Positions 42,050 to 54,200 of a stretch of DNA of 64,000 nucleotides are shown one piece after another. The first letter of the stretch is position 1, and each line of letters starts with the position of its first letter. The stretch spans positions 1,488,001-1,552,000 of the forward strand of contig NZ_CP047357.1 of the NCBI RefSeq assembly GCF_030408835.1. The letters are read 5' to 3'. The stretch is from Corynebacterium freneyi. GTDB lineage: Bacteria > Actinomycetota > Actinomycetes > Mycobacteriales > Mycobacteriaceae. Under the pieces are notes generated by a model. That model was not told the DNA's origin. It saw only the letters and a list, made by a program, of their open reading frames with translations, and ran no database searches. Position numbers and translations under genes: made by a program.

Positions 42050-43240
42050 ATGACCAGCGTTATCACCAACGAGGGCCAGTCCGAGCACAAGCGCCGGGTG
42101 CTGGCCAACAAGGGAGACGTCTTCGCCTCCTTCGACGTCGACGACTTCGACGTGCCCAAGGGCCGCGACGAGGAGTGGCGCTTCACGCCGCTGCGCCGCC
42201 TCAAGGGCCTCCACGACGGCACCGCCGGCGACCCGGTCGCCGCGACCGTCACCGTGGAGGGCGCCGACGCCGAGGGCATCACCGTCGAGTCCGTGGCCCG
42301 CGGCGACGAGCGCCTCGGCCGGGCCGGCACGCCCACCGACCGAGTCGCCGCGCAGGCGTTCTCGTCCTTCGACGAGGCCACCGTCGTCACCTTCGGCAAG
42401 GGCGTCGTCGCCGACGCCCCGGTCACCGTCACCGTCGACGGCCCGGGCGCGGACAAGGTCGCCTACGGCCACATCGTCATCGACGTCCGCGAGCAGGCCG
42501 AAGCCGTGGTCATCCTCGATCACCGGGGCACCGGCGCCTACGCCGACAACGTCGAGTTCATCGTCGGCGACGCCGCCCGCCTGGCCGTCGTCAGCCTGAC
42601 GAACTGGGACGAGGGCGCCGTGCACCTGTCCGGGCACCACGCCTCGCTGGGCCGCGACTCCGTGCTGCGCCACTCGGTGGCCACGTTCGGCGGCGACGTC
42701 GTCCGCGTCGTGCCGCGCGTGAAGTTCACCGCCCCGGGCGGCGACGCCGAGCTGCTGGGCGTCTACTTCGCCGACGCCGGCCAGTACTTCGAGCAGCGTC
42801 TGCTCGTCGACCACGGCGTGCCCAACTGCCGCTCCAACGTCATGTACAAGGGCGCGCTGCAGGGCGAGCCGGGCTCCGGCAAGCCCGACGCCCGCACCGC
42901 CTGGGTGGGCGACGTGCTCATCCGCGCCGAGGCTACGGGCACGGACACCTACGAGCTCAACCGCAACCTTCTCCTCACCGAGGGCGCCCGCGCCGACGCG
43001 GTGCCCAACCTGGAGATCGAAACCGGCGAGATCGCCGGCGCCGGCCACGCCGCCACGGTGGGCCGTTTCGACGATGACCAGCTGTTCTACCTGCTGTCGC
43101 GGGGCATCCCGGAGGACGTGGCGCGCCGCCTCGTGGTCCGCGGATTCTTCAACGAGGTCATCAACCTGATTCCGGTGGAGTCGATCCGCGAGCGACTGAC
43201 CTCGCTCATCGACCACGAACTCGAAATCGGCGGTTTTTAG
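42050..43240 (+). CDS. sufD: Fe-S cluster assembly protein SufD
   Basis: Paralog of SufB that completes the SufBCD complex and is needed for iron entry. The 396-residue protein has GRDEEWRFTPLRRLKGLHDG (about 39-58) at the N-terminus. The beta-helix core includes SRNVMYKGALQG-like LPNCRSNVMYKGALQGEPGS in the form VPNCRSNVMYKGAL, and the C-terminus has DQLFYLLSRGIPEDVARRLV. The ATG at 42050 lies four bases after sufB; the open frame upstream of it is not SufD-like. Confidence 0.95.
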   Translation: MTSVITNEGQSEHKRRVLANKGDVFASFDVDDFDVPKGRDEEWRFTPLRRLKGLHDGTAGDPVAATVTVEGADAEGITVESVARGDERLGRAGTPTDRVAAQAFSSFDEATVVTFGKGVVADAPVTVTVDGPGADKVAYGHIVIDVREQAEAVVILDHRGTGAYADNVEFIVGDAARLAVVSLTNWDEGAVHLSGHHASLGRDSVLRHSVATFGGDVVRVVPRVKFTAPGGDAELLGVYFADAGQYFEQRLLVDHGVPNCRSNVMYKGALQGEPGSGKPDARTAWVGDVLIRAEATGTDTYELNRNLLLTEGARADAVPNLEIETGEIAGAGHAATVGRFDDDQLFYLLSRGIPEDVARRLVVRGFFNEVINLIPVESIRERLTSLIDHELEIGGF

Positions 43241-43318
43241 CCGCCGGGGGCTCCCCGGAAGCCACCAACCACGAACGCGAACAGCGATCACGACGACACG
43301 AAAAGGACAGCCCATCCA

Positions 43319-45305
<1,987 letters not shown>

Positions 45306-45377
45306 TCGCCGAAGAATGACGCGCCGCACAGCACGAAGGGCCGGGCGCCGCTCGGCCGCAAAGGAAAGGAACCGGGA

Positions 45378-45875
45378 GTGAAGCTGGAGTCGATGTACCA
45401 GGAAGTGATCCTGGACCACTACAAGCACCCCCAGCACAGCGGTCTGCGCGACCCGTTCGACGCCGAAGTCCATCACGTCAACCCGTCGTGCGGCGACGAG
45501 CTGACCCTGCGCGTCCGACTTTCCGACGACGGAACCACCGTCGACGACGTGTCCTACGACGCCGCCGGCTGCTCGATTTCCCAGGCCTCGACGTCGGTCA
45601 TGGCCGAGGAAATCATCGGCAGGCCCGTCGAGGAGGCCATGGCGAAACTCGCCGAGTTCGAGCGCATGATCACCTCTCGCGGCAGGGAAGAGGGCGACGA
45701 GGATCTCATCGGGGACGGCATCGCCTTCTCCGGCGTGTCCAAGTACCCCGCCCGCGTCAAGTGCGCCCTGCTGGGCTGGAAGGCGTTCCAGGCGGCCACC
45801 GCCGACGCCCTGTCCGACGAGGGCTCCGACGGCACCGGATCCGACAACACCGGAGACAAGGAAGTGAACCCATGA
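45378..45875 (+). CDS. sufU: SufU sulfur-transfer protein
   Basis: Zinc-binding, IscU-like protein that accepts sulfur from SufS in Gram-positive bacteria. The 165-residue protein has MYQEVILDHYKHPQHSGL (about 6-23), VNPSCGDELTLRVRL (first Cys), YDAAGCSISQASTSVM (second Cys) and PARVKCALLGWKAF (third Cys). A SufU-type insert lies before the last Cys. The C-terminal tail is rich in Asp, Ser and Gly. The GTG start follows GGGAG; the TGA overlaps the sufT ATG. Confidence 0.93.
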   Translation: MKLESMYQEVILDHYKHPQHSGLRDPFDAEVHHVNPSCGDELTLRVRLSDDGTTVDDVSYDAAGCSISQASTSVMAEEIIGRPVEEAMAKLAEFERMITSRGREEGDEDLIGDGIAFSGVSKYPARVKCALLGWKAFQAATADALSDEGSDGTGSDNTGDKEVNP

Positions 45876-46315
45876 CCGAGCCGAACACCACCGGCACCCC
45901 GGAGAACCCTGAGGCGCCCGCCACCGGCGACAGCCCCGCACCGGGCCTGGACGGCGGCACCTACGAGGTCCCGCCGCGTCCCGAGCAGACCCCCGAGCAG
46001 GAGAAGCTCGCCATCGAGGTCGAGGACCGCATGTACGACGTCGTCGACCCGGAACTCGGCGTCAACGTCGTCGACCTGGGCCTGGTCTACGACATCTGGA
46101 TCGAGGGCGACTCGAAGGCCGTCATCAACATGACGTTGACGTCGCCGGCCTGCCCGCTGACCGACATGCTCTACGACCAGGCCGAGGCGCTCGTCCTGGA
46201 TCATCCGCAGGTCACCGAGATGCAGCTCAACTGGGTGTGGTCCCCGCCGTGGGGGCCGCACATGATCACCGAGGACGGCCGCGAGCAGATGCGCGCCCTC
46301 GGGTTCTCGGTGTAA
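45872..46315 (+). CDS. sufT: SufT, MIP18/DUF59 family Fe-S maturation protein
   Basis: Helps deliver clusters to target proteins. The 147-residue product has an N-terminal tail of about 45 residues rich in Pro, Glu, Thr and Gly, probably unfolded. The DUF59 domain follows, with VVDPELGVNVVDLGLVYDI (about 67-85), MTLTSPACPLTDMLYDQAEA and NWVWSPPWGPHMIT. The Cys in the SPACPL motif is intact. Last gene of the suf operon, overlapping sufU by four bases and followed by a very long hairpin. Confidence 0.93.
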   Translation: MTEPNTTGTPENPEAPATGDSPAPGLDGGTYEVPPRPEQTPEQEKLAIEVEDRMYDVVDPELGVNVVDLGLVYDIWIEGDSKAVINMTLTSPACPLTDMLYDQAEALVLDHPQVTEMQLNWVWSPPWGPHMITEDGREQMRALGFSV

Positions 46316-46329
46316 CCGCCGAACCCGCG

Positions 46330-46347
46330 CCGGGGCGGTTGCCCCGG
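46330..46347 (+). other. Small hairpin after sufT
   Basis: CCGGGGC (46330-46336) and GCCCCGG (46341-46347) with loop GGTT, 15 bases past the sufT stop codon and ahead of the larger hairpin. Confidence 0.4.
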
Positions 46348-46360
46348 ACCATCGGTGAAC

Positions 46361-46415
46361 ACCCCGAATGATTCGACCCACCCGTGTACCGCGGGTGGGT
46401 CGAAGCATTCGGGGT
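46361..46415. terminator. Long bidirectional hairpin between sufT and the permease gene
   Basis: ACCCCGAATG (46361-46370) pairs with CATTCGGGGT (46406-46415), and TTCGACCCACCCG (46372-46384) pairs with CGGGTGGGTCGAA (46392-46404), with one A-G mismatch between. That is 23 pairs around a seven-base loop. It lies between convergent genes and probably ends both transcripts; no T-run is present on either side. Confidence 0.7.
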
Positions 46416-46428
46416 CTTCGCGCGTGCG

Positions 46429-47895
46429 TCAGTCGCGCGACAGGTCGGCGGTTTCCGGAGTGACCGCCTCCGAACCGGTGACGCGCTTGTGGATGTACCA
46501 CAGGGCCAGGAACACCGGGATACCCAGGTAGGGCGAGAGGATGGCGAACAGGTCCTCGCCGGTGGTGATGGGCCCGTAGGCCTGGCCGAGCACGACGCCG
46601 AAGCACATGACCAGGGCGACGACCGCGCCGGCGGGGAAGAACGGCGCCTTGTAGGGCAGCGCCGACAGCGGCACTCCCTGGGCCTTGAGGGCCTTGCGGA
46701 AGTGGTAGTGGCTGTAGGAGATGCCGATCCACGTCAGGAACCCGGCGAGCGCGGACAGGGTCAGCAGGAAGGTGTAGGCGGCGCCGTCGCCGACGATGGA
46801 CGTCAGGAAGCCGAACATGCCGATCGAGGCGGTGGCCACCAGCGCCCGCATGGGCACGTCGTGGTCGGACAGCTTGCCGAAGAACCGCGGCGCCTGGCCC
46901 ATGCGCGCCAGCGAGTACAGCATGCGGGTGGAGGCGTAGAGGCCGGAGTTGCCGGCGGAGAGCACCGAGGTGAGGATGACGGCGTTCATCAGGCCTGCGG
47001 CGATGGCGATGCCGGCGCGGTCGAAAACGAGGGTGAACGGCGACACGGCGATGTTGTCCTCGGCCGAGTTGAGCAGGTTCGGGTCGGTGTAGGGGATGAG
47101 GAAGCCGATGACGGCGATGGCGCCGATGTAGAACAGCAGGATGCGCCAGAAGATGGTGCGGATCGCCTTGGGGATGGTCTTCTCCGGGTCTTCGGCCTCG
47201 CCCGCCGCGACGCCGACGAGTTCGGTGCCCTGAAAGGAGTATCCGGCGACGATGAACACCGCGAGGATGCCCATGCCGCCGCCGACGAAGGGCGCTTCGC
47301 CGGTGGTCCAGTTCTCCACGCCGGGGGAGGTGCCGCCCATGATGCCGAGGATCATGGCGACGCCGATAATGAGGAAGACGATGACGGTGATGACCTTGAT
47401 CGCCGCGAACCAGAACTCGCCTTCGCCGAAAGCGCGGGCGGACAGTGCGTTGAGCAGGAACAGCAGCAGCAGGAAGCCGGCGGACCAGACGATGGCGGGT
47501 ACGTCGGGGAACCAGTAGCGCATGACCAGGGCGGCGGCGACGAGTTCGGCGGCGACGGTGATGGCCCAGTTGAACCAGTAGTTCCAGCCGAGGGCGAAGC
47601 CGAAGCTGGGGGAGACGTAGCGGGTGCCGTATTCCTGGAAGGAGCCCGCGACCGGCAGGTAGGCGGCCATTTCGCCGAGGGATTGCATGACCAGCCAGAC
47701 CATGAATCCGATGAGGGCGTAGGCCACGAGGGCGCCACCCGGCCCGGCTTCGGAGATGGTGGCGCCGGAGGCGACGAAGAGGCCGGTGCCGATGGCGCCG
47801 CCGATGGCGATCATGTTCAGGTGTCTGGCGCGCAGGCTGCGCTGCAGCCGTCCACTGGAGCCCAGGGGCCCCTTGGCGTCGAGGGAAGCGGTCAT
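46429..47895 (-). CDS. Amino acid permease, LysP-like
   Basis: Membrane importer of the amino acid-polyamine-organocation superfamily, 488 residues with twelve predicted helices. It starts with RSLRARHLNMIAIGGAIGTG (about 20-39) and ASGATISEAGPGGALVAYAL, then FGFALGWNYWFNWAITVAAE (about 98-117) and SFQGTELVGVAAGEAEDPEK (about 224-243). These stretches are close to the lysine permease LysP of E. coli as I recall it, so lysine or another cationic amino acid is the likely substrate. There is no ribosome binding site, but TATGAT ends six bases before the ATG, so it may be leaderless. Confidence 0.85.
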   Translation of the reverse strand: MTASLDAKGPLGSSGRLQRSLRARHLNMIAIGGAIGTGLFVASGATISEAGPGGALVAYALIGFMVWLVMQSLGEMAAYLPVAGSFQEYGTRYVSPSFGFALGWNYWFNWAITVAAELVAAALVMRYWFPDVPAIVWSAGFLLLLFLLNALSARAFGEGEFWFAAIKVITVIVFLIIGVAMILGIMGGTSPGVENWTTGEAPFVGGGMGILAVFIVAGYSFQGTELVGVAAGEAEDPEKTIPKAIRTIFWRILLFYIGAIAVIGFLIPYTDPNLLNSAEDNIAVSPFTLVFDRAGIAIAAGLMNAVILTSVLSAGNSGLYASTRMLYSLARMGQAPRFFGKLSDHDVPMRALVATASIGMFGFLTSIVGDGAAYTFLLTLSALAGFLTWIGISYSHYHFRKALKAQGVPLSALPYKAPFFPAGAVVALVMCFGVVLGQAYGPITTGEDLFAILSPYLGIPVFLALWYIHKRVTGSEAVTPETADLSRD

Positions 47896-47901
47896 TACCC
47901 G

Positions 47902-47907
47902 ATCATA
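47902..47907 (-). promoter_or_regulatory. -10 element, leaderless permease mRNA
   Basis: TATGAT on the minus strand, six bases before the permease ATG and with no Shine-Dalgarno sequence between. Confidence 0.5.
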
Positions 47908-47983
47908 TGCCCCGGGTCGTGCCGCTCCGGCGCTTTGGGTTGGCTTTGCGACGGTGTCCCGGGTTGCGGGGTGGCGTGCCGGG

Positions 47984-49504
47984 TCAGGGCTCTGCCACGG
48001 GTTTGCCGTCGGCGAAGGTGAGCAGGAGCTTCGCCAGCATGGCGGGCGAGCGGCGGGCGAGGGGGATGAGCAGCCGCGCCATGACCGCGAGGGTTCTCGG
48101 GGCGGAGGTGCCGGTGAGGTATTCGCGGATGGCGGCGTCGGGCAGGGTGAAGAAGGCGTCGAAGAATTGCCTGGTCCGGACATCGTCGAAGGCGAGGAGG
48201 ACGTGGAGACCGCGTCTGCGCAGCCAGGCCAGGGGGCGTCCGCCGGGCGGTGAGGCGTCGGAGCGGGACCCGACGCGGTCGAGGAACCGGTCGACGTCGG
48301 AGAGGACGGCGCCGACGGAATAACCGGTCGCGGGGTGCATCCACCCGCCCATCGCGCCGAAATGCCCGTAGCCGGGGACGCCGTCGCCGCCGAAGGGGCG
48401 GGTCAGGAAACTCAGGTCGAGGACCGATCCGCCGCGCCCCAGGGGGATGAACGTGAGCCGGTTGGCCAGGGCGACGCGGGGTCGGTTGTCGGGCAGTCGC
48501 CAGGGACCGAGCGGAAAATCGACGATTTCCACGGCGATCGCGGCGGCCGGATCGATGCCGAGGTCCGCCACGCGGGCGGCCTGGCGGCGGCGCACGTGCC
48601 GGTGGAGTTCCGCGCTGCGCGGATCCCCGGGGTCGGATGAGGCGCGGGCGGCGAGGATCGTCTCCTCGATCAGCCACGTTCCGTCGCCCAGCGGCAGCCG
48701 GTAGGAAAAGGTGGCGGGCGCCCCGGTCGAGGCGTCGTCGGCCAGTTCGTCGGCCATTTCGTCGCCGGCGCCGCCGGGTACCCGGAAGTCCATCAGCACC
48801 GGCACGCGGTGACGCTCCGGGATGTCCTCCTCGCGGAACACGTGTCCGCGGGCGATCTGCCGGGCGTCCAACACCGCGCTGAACGGGGTCGCCCCGATGG
48901 CGTCGATGAACACGTCGGGGGCGGTCCACTCGTCGAAGTCGCCGTCGGGGCCGTTGGGGTCGACGAAATCGGCGGGGACGTCATCATCGTCGGCGTCGTA
49001 GTACTCGTGGTGCACCGTCGCACCCGGCCCCTCGGCAGGATCGGGACGCAGCAGCTCCCGGGCGCGCACCAACGCCGAGGTGACCCGTTCCCCGATTCGA
49101 GCGAACCGGGCGACGGCACCGCCGGCGGCGTGACCGTCGCCAGCGCCTTCTTCGTCATCACCCGTCCAGGTAAACCGCCAGGTCGAACCACCGTTGCCCG
49201 GTTCCTCCCGGACCGCGAAACCGCCGAGTCCCGACAACACGGCCGTGTCCAACACCACGTAATCGTCGTCAAGCAACCGCCGCCGACCCCCGGACGTGAT
49301 CACCGTCGGCCGGAACCGCGACGCGACGGCGTCGTCGGGCAACCAGTCGGGCAACTGATGCGCCCACGCGCCGACCGTCGTCGGCATCGACCCGCCGGCG
49401 GGATCGAGGGCGACGACGTCCCACCCGCGGGCCGCCGCCCGGTGCGCCGCGATGCGACCGGCCGGCCCCGCACCGAGGACCACCACCCGGAAAGGCTCGT
49501 TCAT
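47984..49504 (-). CDS. Lycopene cyclase-family flavoprotein
   Basis: Predicted FAD-dependent protein of 506 residues related to CrtL-type lycopene beta cyclases. The dinucleotide-binding VVVLGAGPAGRIAAHRAAAR (about 7-26) is at the N-terminus. The C-terminal half has YGHFGAMGGWMHPATGYSVG (about 378-397), the conserved CrtL-like segment, and an amphipathic helical end. Two acidic inserts (about 115-130 and 165-190, including DADDDDVPADFVDPNGPDGD) are unusual. No other carotenoid gene is nearby, so the substrate is uncertain. TATGGT lies six bases before the ATG on the minus strand. Confidence 0.75.
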   Translation of the reverse strand: MNEPFRVVVLGAGPAGRIAAHRAAARGWDVVALDPAGGSMPTTVGAWAHQLPDWLPDDAVASRFRPTVITSGGRRRLLDDDYVVLDTAVLSGLGGFAVREEPGNGGSTWRFTWTGDDEEGAGDGHAAGGAVARFARIGERVTSALVRARELLRPDPAEGPGATVHHEYYDADDDDVPADFVDPNGPDGDFDEWTAPDVFIDAIGATPFSAVLDARQIARGHVFREEDIPERHRVPVLMDFRVPGGAGDEMADELADDASTGAPATFSYRLPLGDGTWLIEETILAARASSDPGDPRSAELHRHVRRRQAARVADLGIDPAAAIAVEIVDFPLGPWRLPDNRPRVALANRLTFIPLGRGGSVLDLSFLTRPFGGDGVPGYGHFGAMGGWMHPATGYSVGAVLSDVDRFLDRVGSRSDASPPGGRPLAWLRRRGLHVLLAFDDVRTRQFFDAFFTLPDAAIREYLTGTSAPRTLAVMARLLIPLARRSPAMLAKLLLTFADGKPVAEP

Positions 49505-49510
49505 GCGTCC

Positions 49511-49516
49511 ACCATA
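49511..49516 (-). promoter_or_regulatory. -10 element for the lycopene cyclase-family gene
   Basis: TATGGT on the minus strand, six bases before the ATG at 49504. The interval to the divergent ABC-F gene is only 79 bases, so both promoters lie close together. Confidence 0.4.
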
Positions 49517-49569
49517 ACGCCCCCGCCGAGCCCGCCGCGGCTGATGCCGATTCGCGGCATAGCGGCTGG

Positions 49570-49575
49570 TAGGGT
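49570..49575 (+). promoter_or_regulatory. -10 element, leaderless ABC-F mRNA
   Basis: TAGGGT ends eight bases before the GTG at 49584; the intervening sequence GGCGCGAC is not a ribosome binding site. Confidence 0.5.
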
Positions 49576-49583
49576 GGCGCGAC

Positions 49584-51215
49584 GTGATCGTCACCCATGA
49601 CCTCGAAGTCCGCGTCGGAGCCCGCACCCTCCTGGATGCCCCGGGCGAGATGCTGCGCGTCCAACCGGGCGACCGCATCGGCCTCGTCGGCCGCAACGGC
49701 GCCGGCAAGACCACCACGATGCGCATTCTCGCGGGCGAAGGCGAACCCTACGGCGGCAAGGTCACCCGCACCGGCGACATCGGCTACCTGCCGCAGGACA
49801 GCCGCGAAGGCAACATCGAGCAGACCGCCCGCGACCGCGTGCTGTCCGCCCGCGGGCTGGACTCCATCCGCCGCAACATGGAGCGCCAGCAGGAAATCAT
49901 GGAGACCACCGACAACGACGGCAAGCGCGACGCCGCGATCCGGAAGTACTCGCGGCTGGAGGAGCGCTACCACGACCTCGGCGGCTACGAGGCCGATGCC
50001 GAAGCCGCCCGCATCTGCGACGCGCTGGGACTGGAGGAACGCATCCTCGACCAGCAGCTCAAGACCCTGTCCGGTGGCCAGCGCCGCCGCGTCGAACTGG
50101 CGCAGATCCTCTTCGCCGCCTCCGCCGGCGCCGGCAAGTCCGAGACGACCCTGCTCCTCGACGAGCCGACCAACCACCTCGACGCCGACTCCATCACCTG
50201 GCTGCGCGGCTTCCTGTCCAAGCACGAGGGCGGCCTGATCATGATCAGCCACGACGTCGAACTGCTCGACGACGTGTGCAACAAGGTCTGGTTCCTCGAC
50301 GCCGTGCGCGCCGAGGCCGACGTGTACAACATGGGCTGGTCCAAGTACCTCGACGCCCGCGCCACCGACGAGGCCCGCCGCCGCCGCGAGCGCGCCAACG
50401 CGGAAAAGAAGGCCTCCCAGCTGCGCAAGCAGGCCGACAAGCTCGGCGCGAAGGCCACCAAGGCCCGCGCCGCCAAGCAGATGGTCGCCCGCGCGGAGCG
50501 GATGATGGGCAACCTCGACGAGGTCCGCGTCGCCGACAAGGTCGCCCACATTTCCTTCCCGGAGCCCGCGGCCTGCGGCAAGACCCCCATGCACGCCAAG
50601 GGCCTGACCAAGATGTACGGCTCGCTGGAGGTGTTCGCCGGCGTCGACCTGGCCATCGACAAGGGCTCCCGCGTGGTCGTCCTCGGTTTCAACGGCGCGG
50701 GCAAGACGACCCTGCTCAAGCTGTTGGCGGGGGTGGAGCGCACCGACGGCGAGGGCGGCATCGTCACCGGCCACGGACTGAAGGTGGGTTACTTCGCCCA
50801 GGAGCACGACACCATCGACCCGGACAAGTCCGTGTGGCAGAACACCGTCGACGCGTGTCCCGACGTCGACGAGCAGGAGTTGCGCGGCCTGCTCGGCGCG
50901 TTCATGTTCTCCGGCGAGCAGCTCGATCAGCCGGCGGGCACGCTGTCCGGCGGCGAGAAGACGCGCCTGGCGTTGGCGGCCCTGGTGTCCTCCCGTGCCA
51001 ACGTCCTGCTTCTCGACGAGCCGACCAACAACCTCGACCCGCAGTCCCGCGAACAGGTGCTGGACGCCCTGCGCACCTACTCCGGCGCGGTCGTCCTGGT
51101 CACCCACGATCCGGGTGCCGTCGAGGCGTTGGAGCCCGAGCGGGTCATCGTGTTGCCCGACGGCACCGAGGATCTGTGGAACGACGACTACATGGAGATC
51201 GTCGAACTCGCCTGA
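49584..51215 (+). CDS. ABC-F family ATPase
   Basis: Soluble protein with two ABC ATPase domains and no membrane part, 543 residues; ABC-F proteins act on the ribosome as translation factors or antibiotic-protection proteins. First domain: Walker A GRNGAGKTT (about 37-45), signature LSGGQRRRVELA, Walker B LLLDEPTNHLD. The linker (about 255-320) is a charged helical pair rich in Lys, Arg and Ala, the part that reaches into the ribosome. Second domain: GFNGAGKTTLLKLLAG (about 371), LSGGEKTRLALAAL, LLLDEPTNNLD. From memory it corresponds in position to Rv1473. Whether it gives antibiotic resistance cannot be told. Confidence 0.9.
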   Translation: MIVTHDLEVRVGARTLLDAPGEMLRVQPGDRIGLVGRNGAGKTTTMRILAGEGEPYGGKVTRTGDIGYLPQDSREGNIEQTARDRVLSARGLDSIRRNMERQQEIMETTDNDGKRDAAIRKYSRLEERYHDLGGYEADAEAARICDALGLEERILDQQLKTLSGGQRRRVELAQILFAASAGAGKSETTLLLDEPTNHLDADSITWLRGFLSKHEGGLIMISHDVELLDDVCNKVWFLDAVRAEADVYNMGWSKYLDARATDEARRRRERANAEKKASQLRKQADKLGAKATKARAAKQMVARAERMMGNLDEVRVADKVAHISFPEPAACGKTPMHAKGLTKMYGSLEVFAGVDLAIDKGSRVVVLGFNGAGKTTLLKLLAGVERTDGEGGIVTGHGLKVGYFAQEHDTIDPDKSVWQNTVDACPDVDEQELRGLLGAFMFSGEQLDQPAGTLSGGEKTRLALAALVSSRANVLLLDEPTNNLDPQSREQVLDALRTYSGAVVLVTHDPGAVEALEPERVIVLPDGTEDLWNDDYMEIVELA

Positions 51216-51231
51216 CCGGACGACGGGGCGT

Positions 51232-54200
51232 CTACGCCTCGTCGGTCATGCCCAGCGCCTCCAGGAGGGGTGCGGCGGACCGTTGCTTGACGTCCTCGTA
51301 GCCGCGCACCACATCGGCGAGGGAGGCCAGGGCGGTGGCGTCGGCGAGCAGCTTCTGCTTTGCGACGTCGTCGGTCTCCGCGGTCATCGCCCCGGCGAGC
51401 TCGAGCAACCTGGCGCGGTAGGCGTCGCGCAGATCGCGCTCGAACCTGCGGGCGGCGGTGCGCCCGAAGGGATCGAGCGCGGTGCCGCGCAGGCGCTTGG
51501 CCTTGGTCAGGGCCCGCAGGGCGGGGCGGGCCATCTTGCCCATCCTGATCTTGCGGTCCCAGCCCAGCGCGCGCAGGACGGGCGGGTGCAGCAGGAACTT
51601 CACGTCGGCGGTGTCGCCGTATTCGGCGGCGACGTCGTCGAGGAACCCGGTGTCCAGGGCGAGGCGGGCGACTTCGTACTCGTCCTTGTAGGCGGAGAGC
51701 TTGTGCAGGCCGAAGGAGGCGGCGCGCAGCAGGGCGGTGCTACGCGGGGCGACGGCGCGTTCGGCGCGGGCGAGCGTCGACAGGTCGGCGAGGTAGCTCC
51801 GGGAGTCGGAGTCGTCTCCCCACTCCCGCAATTCGGCGACCCGCAGGGCGATGGATTCGCGCAGGTCGGTCGGCAGTTCGACCGGCAGGCCGCCGTCGAT
51901 CCGGGTGCCCAGCGCCTCGTCGACGGCGCGTCGGGCCCAGGCGGGAACCGCGGGCAAGGCCGTGGCGGAGGTGCGTCCGGTGGTCGCATCGGCGCCCTGC
52001 GGGCTGGACTTCGCCAGCGTCGCGGCGATGGCCTCGGGGGCGGCGATGAGCTGGCGGCCGCGGCGGAACGCCTGGATGTTGGCGTCGACGGCGATGCCGT
52101 TGGCGCGCAGCGCGTTCTCCACCGCCGCCGGCGAAATCGGCAGTGCACCGCCCTGGACGGCGGCGCCGAGCAGGAGGGTGGTCTGGACGGTCGCGTCGCC
52201 GAAGAGTCCGCGGGCGACGGCGGCGGCGTCGGTGGTGATGGCGCGGGCGGCGTTGCGGCCGATGGCGCCGGCCAGGGCCACCCCGTCGGGGCGTTCGGCG
52301 CGAACGTCGGTGCACATCACGCCGGTCGGGCTCGACGTCGACGACACCACCGCGATGGTGCGCGTCGCGTCGATGACGCCGAGGTTGGCGGGATCGGCCG
52401 TCGTCAGCCCGTCGAGGGCGAGCAGCAGGTCGGCGGAGCCGGCGGGCACCAGCCCCGACTGTTCCAGGGCGCCGTCGGTGATGCGCACGTCGGAGACCAC
52501 CGCACCGCCCTTCTGGGCCAAACCGGTCATGTCGACGCCTCGGACGTGGCGGCCGTCTTCGCGCGCCGCAGCGGCGATGACGGCGGCGAGCATGACCACG
52601 CCGGTGCCGCCGACGCCGGTGACGCGGACGTTCCAGCCGCGGCCGGCACCCAGGTGCACGGCCGGGGGATCGGGCAGGTCGGCGTCGTCAAGCACCGGGG
52701 CCGGGGCACCCGCGACCGCCGCAGCCTCGGAGCGCGCGTCCGGGTCGACGTCGACCTCGGTGAACGCGGGGCAGTCGCCCTGGATGCAGGAGTAATCGAG
52801 GTTGCAGGTCGTCTGATCGATGCGGGTCTTGCGCCCGAACTCCGTGTCGACGGGCTGGACCGACAGGCAACCGGACTTCTCGCCGCAGTCGCCGCAGCCC
52901 TCGCAGATGCGCTCGTTGATGACGATGCGCTTCGTCGGCGTCGGCGCCTTTCCGCGCTTGCGGGCCCGGCGCAGCTCGGTGGCGCAGGACTGGTCGTGGA
53001 CCAGCACCGTCACACCGGACTCGGCGGCGAGTTCGCGCTGCACGTCGGCCAGGTCGGCCCGGTCGCGGATCTCCACCGCACGACCGCCGACGCGGGTGCG
53101 CAGGCCACCGCCGAGCTCCTTGCGGGTGCGTGCGACGTCGTCGGTGGTCACGACGATGCGGCCGACGCCCTCGGCGCGCAGCAGGTCGAGGATCCCCGAC
53201 AGCGGCATCTGGCCGACCGGATCCTGGCCGCCGGTCATGGCGACGGTGCCGTTGTGCAGCAGTTTCAGCGTCACGTCGACGCCGGAGGCCACCAAAGCCC
53301 GCACCGCCAGCGACCCGGAGTGGAAGAACGTGCCGTCGCCGAGATTCTGCACCAGGTGGCGCTCCCGGACGAAGGGGCTCATGCCGATCCAGTGCGCGCC
53401 CTCGCCGCCCATCTGCGTGGTGCCGGTGACGTCGCCGACGCGGGCTTCGTCCATGAGCAGCACCATCGCGTGGCAGCCGATGCCGGCGCCGACGAGGCTG
53501 TCGCCGGTCACGCGGGTCGACGCGTTGTGCGGGCAGCCCGAGCAGAAGTGGGGGGTGCGGGCCGGCACGGACAGGGGCAGTGCTTTACGACGGATCGGCG
53601 CGGGCGCCGGAGCGTCGTGGTCGATGCCGAGGCGGCGCAGGGCCGGAGACAGCGCGTTGGCGATGTCGCGCGCCGGTTCGAGGCGGGGGCGATGGTCGGA
53701 GTCGTAGAGCACCGCCTGCACCGATTCGAGCAGGAAGGTCCCCTTGTCCTCGACGACGATGATTTCGTCGAGCCCGTCGGCGAAGTCGCAGATCTGCTCG
53801 GGGTCCAGCGGCCACGTCATGCCCAGGCGCAGCACGCGCACGCCATCCGGGGAGCCGAGGTTGCGCAGGGTCTCCTCGACGGCCAGGGCCGACGCGCCGG
53901 CGCAGACGATGCCCAGCCGATCGGCGGCACCTTCGTGGAGGACGCGGTTGAGGCCGCGGTCGCGGGCGTAGGCCAGCGCGCGATCCAACCGGACGCCGAC
54001 GCGGGAGGCCTCCAATTCGTGGAGGGTGGCACCGAGGGTGCGGGCGTTCGGGGTGTGCCCGTCGGTCGGCGGGGCCGGGGCGACGGGCGGGCCGTCGAGG
54101 GTGACGGTGGAGGAGCCGTCGGCGACCGCGGCGGTGACGCGCAGCGACGTCCACAGCCCGGACTCGCGGGACATCCACGCGGCGTGGATGCCGAGCTTGA

